Shown in pieces: positions 41,395 to 50,890 of a stretch of DNA of 64,000 bases (position 1 is its first letter; each line of letters starts with the position of its first letter). The stretch comes from Yponomeuta sedellus (Eukaryota > Arthropoda > Insecta > Lepidoptera > Yponomeutidae). Below the pieces are notes generated by a model. The model worked only from the letters and a program-made list of their open reading frames with translations, had not been told where the DNA came from and did no database searches. The position numbers were made by a program, and so were the translations under genes. The stretch lies in assembly GCA_934045075.1 (NCBI GenBank), contig OW203740.1, positions 14,980,346 through 15,044,345 on the forward strand, in the 5' to 3' direction.

Positions 41395-41536
41395 CGCGAC
41401 GCTATGCGGAGTGCTGGTGGCGGTGTGTGCCGCGTGCTGGCCGCGCTCGCCGCAACTTGACAAGCCAGATGACGCGGAGCGCCCACGCGTCTACACAGTC
41501 AGTGGTGACGTTGCCGCGGTCATGGCGACGCATCAG
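41395..41536 (+). other. Candidate host-gene exon, 142 bp
   Basis: Bounded by acceptor TTCTTCTCCAAACAG and donor CATCAG|GTGAGT. One frame is open throughout: after one base completing a split codon it reads ATLCGVLVAVCAACWPRSPQ, LDKPDDAERPRVYTVSGDVA, AVMATHQ. The first part is strongly hydrophobic and ends with a plausible signal-peptidase region, so a secreted or receptor N-terminus is possible. GC content is far above the flanks. Phase 2 at the left and 0 at the right. The GD-hydrophobic-H pattern recalls the start of periplasmic-binding-like receptor domains, but this is too weak to name a protein. The exon has no ATG before codon 42. Confidence 0.45.
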
Positions 41537-42118
41537 GTGAGTTGGCTTTTGGTACGCGCCTCTTTGGGTATTGGATACTGGCCGTCAGATAGTTGCTATT
41601 GGATACAGTGATTTGGAGGAGTTAAAAAACTCTTTGGTGGCTGCCTCTTTGGGCCTGGCCGTCATTGCGGTTTAGAGTTGTTTTTGGTACGCGCCTCTTT
41701 TGGTATTATTCCCTGAAGTAAGTTGATAATCTTTTTGGAACGCACCTCTTTGGGTATTAGACGCTGGCCATCACAGCGGTTCGCAGTAGGTAAACTTTTT
41801 GACACGCGCCTCTTGCACTAGACTAGACACTGGCCGTCATCACGGTTCTGAGGAGTTGATAAACTTTTTGATACGCGCATTTTAGGCACTTGACACTGGC
41901 CGTTACCATAGTTGGAGAAGTTGATCTTTTTTACGCGCTTATTTGGCTACTGGCTGTCAATGCGGTACGGACGAGTTGTTAATGGAACGTTTTTGTACGC
42001 GCGTCCTTACAATAGCCGTCATTACAGTTCGGACGAGTTAATAAGCTTTTCGGAACCTGCTTATTAGCGGGTAACTTAGTCAAACATTTGGTGTGCACGG
42101 GTAGATAATATGAAGCTT
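41537..42118 (+). repeat. Diverged minisatellite, ~8-9 units of 55-70 bp
   Basis: Units with GGTACGCGCCTCTTTGGG, CACTGGCCGTCATNNCGG and GGAGGAGTTGATAAAC consensus blocks recur at 41553, about 41620, 41688, 41739, 41803, 41872, 41932, 41996 and 42053. The first unit starts at the donor of the candidate exon, and some units carry donor-like GTAAGT (41718). Confidence 0.85.
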
Positions 42119-42212
42119 TATAAAAAGATATTGTGCTCTATAATTTCACAGATAGGAAGATAACCTTATAGTTACAAGTCATCTTTAAAATACCTACTTA
42201 AACAATCTTATA

Positions 42213-42628
42213 ATATTGGCCTTTTTGCATCTACTTAATGAGATGATTTATACAGCGTCCAGTGGTATCTTCACTCACACTAGATGGGTGAAGGGACCAC
42301 TCCGACGCTGTGGTGCCTGGGACTTGGTTTTAAAGATGGTGTAGGCTTGCCCAGCACCTATACCATCCTGCCAGCTTATCGGCCTAGCCCACAGGAAAGA
42401 CTAGTCAATACGTGGGGAGCCAACAAAGCCGCGGGTTTTCTCACGATGTTTTCCTTCACAGTTAGCGTGTGGTATTGCGACTACAAATTCGCAAATGTAC
42501 GTAACTTTGAAATTAAACAAAGTCATTGGTACATGCCCGCACTCGGGATCGTACCTGGGGCTCTCGCTTGCCAGTCCATGGTTCTACCCACTGAGCTACC
42601 AATCAAACTTCTTCAAACGCTTCAAATC
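42213..42628 (-). mobile_element. SINE-D2, full length with 13-bp TSD
   Basis: Antisense copy, from GGCCTTTTTGCATCTACTTA (tail) to GGGATCGTACCTGGGG and ACCCACTGAGCTACCAATC (head). AAACAATCTTATA flanks it at 42200-42212 and 42629-42641. Largest and cleanest member here. Confidence 0.92.
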
Positions 42629-42641
42629 AAACAATCTTATA

Positions 42642-42718
42642 GTAACATTAAAATTAATGCTATAATTTGAAATCCTTTCTTCTGGTTGTGCAATAAAGAG
42701 TTCTCCCTCTATCTACTT
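42642..42718 (+). mobile_element. LINE 3' tail scrap
   Basis: TTCTTCTGGTTGTGCAATAA then AGAGTTCTCCCTCTATCTAC; same tail family as 5304-5345. Confidence 0.45.
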
Positions 42719-43295
42719 GGGGACCGCACCCGGATCCAAGGCATGACATTTCGGTGACATTTAACGATGCTTAGTCGTAGTAGAATGTCGCTAAATATCA
42801 ATAGAAATGGTTTATTTTATACCACTTACAAACTTTTGTTTCACAGTGGGAAAAAACATTATTTAGATAGATAGTGAACACGTTATTGTACATAAAAAAA
42901 TAATTCTTAACCCAAGAGTACGAAGGGCGGCCCATTGTTTAATGTTAGAGTCATTATTTTTAAAGTGATTTTCATTCTTAAAAAAAATTTAAACGAGTCC
43001 CTTAGTTAATAAATATTGTACAAAATATCGAAGCGAAATGAAAATGCAAAGAAACGGCGTCTGCAACAAAATCTCGGAAGACGCTATAAAAAGAAACGAG
43101 GAAATGAGCGACCGGGAAGTACACATCCCGTGCACGGGAATAGTGGAGCCTAACTACTTCCCTGCACTGAATAGCAGCGGTCCTCTCATTCCACACATTC
43201 CACCGCCAACAACTTATACAGAAAGACAAAGCAGAGTCCTATTTTTATAGGACAATTTTATTCATGGTTTACTATGACAATTCGATTCGGCGGAT
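42719..43295. other. Mostly unassigned
   Basis: 42858-42900 resembles a reverse LINE tail (TAGATAGATAGTGAACACG). 43038-43250 is an ATG-led 70-codon frame without recognisable features; I do not consider it a gene on this evidence. Confidence 0.3.
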
Positions 43296-43308
43296 GGAGA
43301 AATAAATA

Positions 43309-43757
43309 TTGACGAAAGCAATACAAAGAGCGAATGTGGGAGGAAGGGCCGCTAAGGGTTGTCTCCGGGACATACTTCGGCCAAATATGGGATGCATTAG
43401 CAAAGGGCAACAATTGGCAAAAAGGGCAAGAAAAATGGCCCCCCTGATGGAGAATGGCCTAACCTTCCTGCGATGCAGGAAGAGACCTGTGCCCCAGCAG
43501 TGGGGACGTACAGGGGTTAATATCGAAAATAAAAAATACTCGGTACCGGTGTGCGTGCATGTAAAGACTAATAATAATAATATTTTATTTCAGATAAATC
43601 AAAATCCATATTAAAAATAACACATTATAAAAGATGATAATAAAAATGAATGTTACTAATGAAGGTTGTTAAAGCGATATCTTTCTGCCAGGATTGTAGC
43701 TAGTGGGAGTCCCTAGTCTCTGCCTACCCCTCCGGGATACAGGCGGGAGTTTGTGTA
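43309..43757 (+). pseudogene. Element-T LINE fragment broken by two insertions
   Basis: Pieces 43309-43435, 43533-43567 and 43661-43757 follow the order of element T (GCLRDILRPNMGCISKG, then the RNRR-like region, then SLCLPTPPG). They are separated by a 5S-SINE tail (43446-43528) and an AT-rich insert (43568-43660). Confidence 0.6.
43446..43528 (+). mobile_element. 5S-SINE tail inserted in element T
   Basis: GGCCTAACCTTCCTGCGATG, CCCCAGCAGTGGGGACGTAC, GGGTTAATATCG. Confidence 0.7.
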
Positions 43758-43894
43758 TGTATGTAATACAATGTACATTGCCGATTAACTGACAGATTAA
43801 CAAGTAAGATTAACAATCATAGTACATCCAATAGTCAGAACAAACTATGAATAATATTTTTATAAAACGCGACCCAGGTGACTGGGTTTCATTA

Positions 43895-44115
43895 TTATAC
43901 ATAACTAGGTGTGCCCCGCGGTGTTACCCGCGGTTTATCGATTTTCCCATGGGAATAATATATTTTCCCGCAGTAAAACGTAGCCTATGTGTTAATCCAG
44001 GATGTTCGCCAACTCCATACCAAACTTAATTAAAATCGCTCCAGCCATTTAGAAGTGAAGAAGTAACAAAAATACACGTGCAAACATACACTCGTCTTTA
44101 TAATATTAGTGCGTG
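43895..44115 (+). repeat. Dispersed repeat R
   Basis: TAACTAGGTGTGCCCCGCGG to CTTTATAATATTAGTG. It retains TAATCCAGGATGTTCGCCAA - CTCCATACC, the arrangement replaced by a hairpin in the 14603-14822 copy. Confidence 0.7.
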
Positions 44116-44159
44116 ATTGCACACAAAACATTTAAAAATACATTACAAAAGATATAACA

Positions 44160-44245
44160 TGTACAAAGGAGAGCTAATCTCTATAACAGATTTATTCCAG
44201 CAAACCCAGAAGCAGTAAAATACGCAATAAAGTACAAAAATCCTA
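44160..44245 (-). mobile_element. LINE 3' end (family Q)
   Basis: Minus strand: CTTTATTGCG, GGGTTTGCTGGAATAAATC, GATTAGCTCTCCTTTGTAC. Third copy of the family at 21172 and 35283. Confidence 0.6.
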
Positions 44246-44871
44246 AATCATCTACTTGCAGCAAAAATAAGTAAACTGCATGCACTTAACTTCACGAGAT
44301 CGTGCGGCTAACTTCATTCCAATAAGTTACAATCCTCACAGACTAAACCTGAATGAGATAAACGTGAATGCACAAACTCATTACCTACTTTTGTATTGTA
44401 ACTCGACAAAACCTTCTACATTTTCCATTTTGCCCCAATACATTTGAATACTTCAATGCCCATTGTTAACCTCACTCATCCATCGCATACACAACATTAC
44501 TGTAGCTCCTACAAATCGTGACCTACACTAGCAATGCATAATAGTCTTAATTATCATAGCTGTAAGGACGTTGTTGGGGCACCTATTAGACATCTCTTGG
44601 GCGAAGTGCCTTTACCGCTCTACCGATGAAAGTTAGCCCTTATTGCTCTCGCAATAAGGAAGCAAACAACTGCAAAGCCAAGATTGTAACGTGTAAGGCA
44701 ACCATCTGGGGCGAGCAAATTGATAGCTCTCCATCTTGACGTGATTACAAAGAGGCTGCATTCCCAACTGTTGGCATGCCGTTTACTAAAGCCGTGCCAC
44801 GCTAGAGAGAGTGCCTTGGTCAAGGTGCTGCATCGGGGCGCAGGAGGAATTTTTAACAACTCTATGGGCCA
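44246..44871. other. Unassigned; GC-richer 44.57-44.86 kb
   Basis: 44570-44870 is less AT-rich and has an 80-codon open frame on the minus strand, unrecognised. It adjoins the inverted arm at 44875. Confidence 0.35.
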
Positions 44872-44874
44872 GTT

Positions 44875-45211
44875 ACTGAATTGAGAATTTCGCTAAGTAC
44901 ATTGACGGCCTCTGTGGCGCAGCGGTAGCGCATCTGCCTACCATGCAAGAGGTTCCGGGTTCGAACCCCGCTGGGGACAAAAAATCCCAGGTCTTGGATG
45001 TTTACATGTTTGTGATGTCGTTCTTTCTGCTTTCCACAACACAGGGTATCCTAGTGTGGGGCCAGAACCAATGAATGTGCCTGTATGTAAATGTTATGTT
45101 AATGTTGTGTTATGTTAATTAACTGCAGTGCTATCTCTTTGAATTTCTCAAAAAAGTGCGTGACAGAACGTTACTTAAGTAGGTATTTACTTAGTGAAAT
45201 TCTCAATTCAG
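44875..45211. repeat. Inverted arms (24 bp) around a SINE-C
   Basis: ACTGAATTGAGAATTTCGCT at 44875-44899 pairs with 45188-45211 (23/24). A related motif occurs at 50033-50058. The arms may be termini of a small element into which SINE-C inserted. Confidence 0.55.
44904..45121 (+). mobile_element. SINE-C, full length
   Basis: GACGGCCTCTGTGGCGCAGC head, box B GGGTTCGAACCCC, body TCTTGGATGTTTACATGTTT, t ail GGGTATCCTAGTGTGGGGCC and TGTTATGTTAATG repeats. Confidence 0.8.
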
Positions 45212-45263
45212 AAACCGTCAATTAGACCCATTCCTTTATTAAAAGAATAAATAAATATTCATG

Positions 45264-45590
45264 GACACCAACGGCTTAACGTGCCTTGCGAAGCACGGAA
45301 GCGCTCGGAAAAATGCCACTAGCGGTAGTCACGGGACGCTCACCCATCCGTTTAAGGGACGCTCACCAACGTTAAGCCGTTGGTGCCGGCTGTCATATAA
45401 TGGCAATCTCAAGCCATGTCAGAGGCCTTATGGGCGGCTTGATAACTTTTGACAGTAAGGCCCGCCACTGTCTTACAATCCTCCACCAACCCGGACTTGG
45501 CCCCCGTGGTGGAGTATGGCCTAACCTTCCTGCGATGCAGGAAGAGACCCGTGCCCCAGCAGTGGGGACATACAAGAGTTGAAAACGATT
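45264..45590 (+). mobile_element. 5S-SINE with inverted head
   Basis: 45264-45350 is the head in antisense. It is followed after a short join by the body and tail in sense from about 45366 (ACGTTAAGCCGTTGGTGCCG) to GGGGACATACAAGAGTTG. The CACCAACGGCTTAACGT block is present in both orientations. Confidence 0.85.
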
Positions 45591-45825
45591 CATGGACATA
45601 TTACACAGATCTCGTTAGCCCTATACTAAGTACAACTAAATGACTTGTGTTTTTGTAGGTGCTAACTCGACGACAGATTTAATACAATAAATACATAGAT
45701 AACGTCCAAGACCCGAGACACAATAGAAAAGTTAGTTTTCTAGTTTGACCCGGCCGGGGATCAAATCCGAGACCTTTGGTTTTACAGTCAGCGTGCCAAA
45801 CCGCTGCGCCACCGACTAAATAAAT
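45587..45825 (-). mobile_element. SINE-B copy, full length
   Basis: Antisense: ACAGATCTCGTTAGCCCTAT ... CCGGCCGGGGATCAAATCC ... CAAACCGCTGCGCCACCGAC. Both hairpins of the 20263 copy are absent. Confidence 0.85.
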
Positions 45826-45966
45826 GAATATGCAGGCAATTTTTATATTTTTAAAAATATTTAAAAATATAGTACAATTGATTTGAAATTAATTTCGAAG
45901 TACAGCCTTTTATCTCACTTTGTCACGCCCTATTCGTTACTATTTATCTCATTTTCCTCCTAAAAA

Positions 45967-45992
45967 TAAGCATTGGCAAATGCCAATGCTTA
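45967..45992. repeat. Hairpin, 12-bp perfect arms
   Basis: TAAGCATTGGCA pairs with TGCCAATGCTTA across 2 nt. A 13-bp-arm imperfect hairpin (GTCGGGTCTTGTA) follows near 46005-46035. Confidence 0.8.
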
Positions 45993-46084
45993 ATTCTTAT
46001 TTATGTCGGGTCTTGTAAATACAAGAACCGACAGAGTTGTATTTTTGTTTCATTACACTCCTTTTTTTAAATTATTTAAAGCCA

Positions 46085-46350
46085 TTAAATTACGCCTACG
46101 CATCTATCTAATGAGATGATTGCGCAGCTTGAAAACTTCTTGCCACTTGTCTTGCAAGCCTCCACCAATCCGGACTTGGCCCCGTGGCCTATACCTTCCT
46201 TAGAGAAGAGACCCGGGCCCCTCGGTGGGGATATAATGGGTTGATGATGATGAATGAGATGATTTATACAGTTTTCAGTGTCACCTTTAGCTTCACTCGC
46301 ACTAGTTAGGCGAAGGGGACCACTCGGACGCTGCAGTGCCTGGGACATTG
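46085..46350 (-). mobile_element. SINE-D2 tail interrupted by a 5S-SINE
   Basis: D2 tail antisense (GCATCTATCTAATGAGATGA ... TTTATACAGTTTTCAGTG ... GGGGACCACTCGGACGCTGC). It is interrupted at 46122-46252. AATGAGATGATT occurs at both edges of the insert (46110-46121 and 46253-46264). Confidence 0.85.
46122..46252 (+). mobile_element. 5S-SINE tail, 131 bp, 12-bp TSD, GAT tail
   Basis: CAAGCCTCCACCAATCCGGA to CCCCTCGGTGGGGATATAAT and GGGTTGATGATGATG. 5'-truncated insertion into SINE-D2, demonstrating LINE-style target-primed integration of this family. Confidence 0.88.
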
Positions 46351-46544
46351 TTGGAGACCAGAACCCTGCAAACGAACCATTATCTATAGACTACTGAATA
46401 AACAACTGTGAGTTCGTCGTATCATAAAAGGCAAGGTTATCTGCGCTTGTGACCGCACCCTAATAGAAAGAAAGGGTCGCCGGTCAGCTGTATACTATTT
46501 ACCGGATAAACTTACTTCTGCGTCTGTATGAAAAAAAAAACTTT

Positions 46545-46610
46545 GATGTCAACCCTTGTATGGCCCCACTGCTAGGGCACGGGTCTCTTGCTGCATCTCA
46601 CAGGAAGGTA
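46545..46610 (-). mobile_element. 5S-SINE tail scrap
   Basis: Plus reading: GTCAACCCTTGTATGGCCCC, GCTAGGGCACGGGTCTCTTG. Confidence 0.6.
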
Positions 46611-46789
46611 AAAAACTTAACATGTTTTTTACACCAATAGAACATGTAATTACGTTTAACCAGATAAAATCAGTAACAATCAGATAAAAGAACACACAAG
46701 GCATGATTGCATTATAATGAATGTCTTTTAATACTTTTTTTTTTCAATAAGTGAACATCATAAACTTGCCTTAGATAACCGTGACAACA

Positions 46790-46925
46790 ATTTTTAGAAC
46801 CTGCGGTCTAGAACCTAGGATCTATAACGTAAACCTTTAATCGACTTCCGCTATAAACGGCGGTTTTTGACAAAATCGCTTTAAAGACCTAGATTATTAT
46901 CAGTCAGTTCTAAAAAGAGCTAAAT
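46790..46925. mobile_element. MITE-H copy 2
   Basis: TTTTTAGAACCTGCGG, TAGAACCTAGGATCTATAAC, CAGTCAGTTCTAAAAA; relative of 22465-22600. Confidence 0.5.
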
Positions 46926-46947
46926 TTATGGCCGTGGCATACGCGAA

Positions 46948-48205
46948 CTGAGTGATTGGAATCAATCACTTGAGTTAAGCAACAACAGACGCGGTCAGGT
47001 GCAGGATGGGTGACCGTCCCGTGACTACCTCTAGTGGCATTTTTCCGAGCGCTTCCGTGCTTCGCAAGGCACGTTAAGCCGTTGGCGCCGGCAATGGCAG
47101 TCGTTAAGCCATGTCAGAAGCCTTATGGGCGGCTTGATAACTTCTGACAGTAAGGCCCGCCACTGCCTTACAATCCTCCACCAACCCGGACTTGGCCCCC
47201 GTGGTGGAGTATGGCCTAACCTTCCTGCAATGCAGTCACAATAATTCACACATAATTTGCCTTGAAAGAGCGCAGCGTGCTATACTAAAAGTTAGTAATT
47301 TCTTGCCGTTTCGTACCCCCACTACAAAAGTTTATCAAATTACAGAGGTGCTCACGGTTCGCCAACTCTATATCCTGCACGTCATCATTGAACAGCATAA
47401 AAGTTTGAAACTTAATTCCTCAGACAGAACAAAAAGACAAAAATCCATAATATTTCGAGTGAAACGTGTCCGAACAACGTTCGCACAAAGATCTCTATTG
47501 TTTATGGCTAATTTCTTGTATAATAGAATTAATAAACAACACAATATATCAGAACTAACGAAACACGAGTGTAACAAGTGTGTCAAAAACTTTCTTCTTA
47601 CTCATTCCTACTCAAAGACAGAAGATCTATTGGGAATAGTTAAATGAATTTACAATACTATATAAATGGTACAAAATATTATCACTCTACATTCACCACA
47701 CTACATTTTTCCTTCACTCACTACACTTCACAGATACACAATTTTCACACTCACACTTTTCACATGCATGCTAGAATAAATATATTTAATACTAATTTCA
47801 TTAAATTTAAGTACTTAACTGTAGAATGATTCAAATCTTATAGTGTAATAATAATTAAAAATAAAGTTTTACCTATGTCACATCATAAGTCAAATAGATA
47901 AAATATACCTTTTGGTACTTCGTAATAACTAGTGAATAACAATATGTTGCTCTATTGTCAATTTTTATAATATAAATATGGAAGGAACACTGATGCTCTA
48001 TACAACAGGCCCTGCCTAGTTTAGACATCAGGCATTCATTATTAAGTGTAAGCCCTAGAACCTTATGTGAAAAATGTACTCTACATATGTTATTGTACCA
48101 TAGCTGAGTAACTCTGATTTTGATGAAATAAAATATGTAATCTTAATGCAGGAAGAGACCCGTGCCCCAGCGGTGGGAACATACAAGGGTTGATAACTAA
48201 ATTTA
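46948..48205 (+). mobile_element. 5S-SINE, complete head, split by a LINE
   Basis: Sense copy: stem AGTGATTG/CAATCACT, then AGTTAAGCAAC (46973-46983), GGTCAG (46993-46998), GGATGGGTGACCG (47004-47016). Offsets of 20 and 31 bases equal those between the internal control elements of insect 5S rRNA as I remember it. Body to 47235; tail resumes at 48152 (GAAGAGACCCGTGCCCCAGC). A LINE (47236-48144) is inserted with AATGCAG duplicated. Confidence 0.88.
47236..48144 (+). pseudogene. CR1-like LINE 3' end inside 5S-SINE, 7-bp TSD
   Basis: Coding part to the stop at 47645-47647: ERAQRAILKVSNFLPFRTPT, TKVYQITEVLTVRQLYILHV, FMANFLYNRINKQHNI, ELTKHECNKCVKNFLL. The 3' UTR continues to AATAAAATATGTAATCTT. 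AATGCAG at 47229-47235 and 48145-48151 is the target duplication. 5'-truncated, RT absent. Confidence 0.82.
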
Positions 48206-49340
48206 TGATGTTCACCTTTTCCAAAGACGCGATATAAAAGATAAGACTTTTTTTCCGTTGGTGGCACCTAGCTAGCACCGCGTAGCGTTTTCAATGATTT
48301 TCCCCCGCGGTTTGTTTATGGCCAGGGAATACCCATTGGGACGCCGTATACGGTTAAACATTCGGGACCTCACCTAACAAGGTTAAAGCCGCCCTGGCAC
48401 GCTATCGCAGACAGAAATACCTCGGTACGACCTTCCTCTGAAGGTGCTGTTTCATAGGTAAGTTTTAGCAGCCTTGGGAGACGTAATTTATTGTTTATAC
48501 CTGAACTAAAAATAGGCAGTTCCTTGATGGAATTAGTTAAAATTCATAGATAGAAGAGGCAGTTCCTTGAAGGAATTAGAATAGTTAGTATTCAAGGAAG
48601 ACTTACCTCTTCTTAGCTTTTCGTATGGTACAGGTATGTGAAATTCAAAGTAAAACAATTTTATTTAATGTAGCGTAGAGTTAATAAACGTAATAAAATT
48701 AAAGTTTCCGACTACCTACGATTCTAATAGTTTGTCTTTAGGATTCCTACTTTTTGCAACTTAAAATCTTTAAAATTCTTCGTATCAGGACCTTGAATTA
48801 TTCCTTAAATTAAGAAACAAATTTGAAGGCTACTTTCACTTGTTAATGTTTACAAAGCGCGATTTAACATGAAAGCTTTGTTTTATAGTGGAAACAATCA
48901 ATTTTAGAGCCGTTGATTACATGGACACCGATTTTTAGTCCAATGTTTTTATTTCGGTATAGTAGGTGAATAATTAATTAATTGCAAAGATAACATATTT
49001 CGGCGTAAACGCACCAAGCGATTCGCGAATTCCTTTATAATAAGAACGGCGAAGTTGTGGAACACGCTGCCCTCGTCTATCATTGCGGAAACATATAACC
49101 TGGGTGTTTTTAAAAGTAGAGTTAATCGGCATTTAACAGGTAAGCACGTAACATCGTAGACCCTGTATTCGCTTACCATCAGACGTGACTGAGGTCGAGT
49201 GTAACCTGTCCTACATTAAAAACATTTTTTTTGACAGTACGAAGTATTTTGCTGCTCATTACATAGTTATATATTATATTTAACTTTACTCGCCAATTCA
49301 GTCTACCCGTGACCACGGCAAATGCAACGCGGTTTTTAAG
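48206..49340. other. Unassigned spacer
   Basis: Contains a two-unit short repeat (GGCAGTTCCTTGA-GGAATTAG at 48513 and 48561). GC-richer 48.24-48.45 kb has no recognisable gene. Confidence 0.4.
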
Positions 49341-49385
49341 GTAATTACGTTTTACCTAATAAGTACGATTAGATCCGTTTAATAA
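49341..49385. mobile_element. MITE-F single end
   Basis: ATTACGTTTTACCTAATAAG, CGATTAGATCCGTTTAATAA: one terminus of MITE-F. Confidence 0.45.
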
Positions 49386-49740
49386 ATAGCTATGTATTGC
49401 GAAGTAGCATTATTTATGCTTGTAGAGCAATACTTTTATCGATATTTACATGATTTTTACAGACAACGAGAACCATGAGTATAAAATTAACTAGATTTAA
49501 TGTCAGACACATTTTACATTTAAGAGCCATCGCCCACGACAACTTTTGCACTCGCTTCTAAGCCCGTTTTATGACATTTCTGAGAAGCATTGTTACATTG
49601 TCGCTTCTATTGTTACGGTAGCGCCGTGCCCACGTGTGTACGGCGCATTCGAATCGCGTCTATAAGAAGTAGCCGTGGGCGATGGCTACAAAGGGCCGAT
49701 TTTGGAATTGAAAATTTAACTAAGTAAATACTTAAGAAAC

Positions 49741-50735
49741 GTTTGGAATTAGGCGTTTTTCGGAAATCCATAATAGCATTGATATGTGAAAATTACTTTG
49801 CTAAATTCCGACAAAAATCTGGCAAGCACCATGCGGTTAGTTAATGCACCGCTTTCTCTCCCACTTTTTCAAGCAGAAGCAAGACGAACACACCACCACC
49901 GACACCAATACTTGCGTGAAATAATGCGCGACGCGTCGCGCCTCTAACAAGAGGCATCCTCAGGCTTACAAACTTAAGAAACGTCACGCTTTTTGCTGAG
50001 AAATCCGAAGAGACGTCACTACAGTTGAGTATTTACTTAGCGACATCCTCAATTCCGAAACTGGTGCGCTAATGGTACAGGTCGTAGTTATACCCATAAT
50101 GTCTATGTACAAGTCTCGCAAAGTATACAAATAAGTTCTTCCACTCTAAATGATTACTCATTTGACAAAGGACAAAATTTGTAAATACAGACAGTCTATA
50201 TCCACGAACCTTATCAAAACATATATGGTAAAGTGTTTCGTAGTAAGGCACTTCAAATTATTTGATTGATTAGTCTGCGTAATACATATCCCTAAAGGGT
50301 GTTACAGAAAAGTCTTAAGGTCATATAACATTCCGCCGACGTTCATTATCAGCTTGCATTAATACACTTCCTCATCGATCTATCACAGAATTACATTAAA
50401 ACGTTTCATTTGCTGTATTCGCGTTCCCCAGTTTTTAAAAAGCGACGACTGTGTAAATGCTTAGCAACTGTTAACTTTTTAGCATTTGCAAGGCACTTGC
50501 ACTTGTGAGCTTGAGGATGCCTCGTGTTAGAGGCGAAACGCGTCGCGTATTTACTTACACAAGTATTGGTGTTGGTGGTGGTGTGTTCATGTCTTGCTTT
50601 TGCTTGAAAATGTGAGTGGGAGGGCGGTGCATTAACTACCCGCATGGTGCTTGTGGGATGTTTGACGGAATTTAAGTAATTTTCACTTTTTAATGCTATC
50701 ATGGATTTCCGCAAAGTAACGCCTGATTCCATACA
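49741..50735. mobile_element. Fold-back element with ~240-bp inverted arms
   Basis: Left arm 49741-49985 and right arm 50505-50735 are inverted, roughly 80% identical. Shared blocks: CACCATGCGG, TTAATGCACCGC, ACACACCACCACC, CACCAATACTTG, GCGACGCG, CGCCTCTAAC, AGGCATCCTCA. The ~520-bp middle has no recognisable gene. Class unknown; a large MITE or Foldback-type element. Confidence 0.72.
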
Positions 50736-50849
50736 ATGTTAACTTTTTAATAACTCGCGATACATAGTTATAAATTAAACGGAACTAAGTCGCGATTATT
50801 TGCGTTGGTAGGTACTGTCCGCAAAGTCGGAAAATAAGGCAATTGCGTT

Positions 50850-50890
50850 TTACCTAAAAATAATAGCGGCTAGACACGTTTAATAAAACT
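50850..50890. mobile_element. MITE-F single end
   Basis: GCAATTGCGTTTTACC, GGCTAGACACGTTTAATAA: diverged terminus. Confidence 0.4.

Noticed and set aside
42284..42670. 128-codon open frame on the plus strand
   Set aside because: It lies within the antisense strand of a TSD-flanked SINE-D2 copy, so it is repeat sequence.
43038..43250. ATG-led 70-codon open frame as a small gene
   Set aside because: No signal peptide, domain, splice or promoter evidence; its antisense is equally open. Could not be supported.
46973..47016. A 5S rRNA gene
   Set aside because: Only the internal control region resembles 5S rRNA; the 5' and 3' parts of 5S are missing and replaced by SINE body.
50406..50732. 108-codon open frame on the minus strand
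   Set aside because: It coincides with the right arm of the 1-kb fold-back element; the other arm does not preserve the frame.
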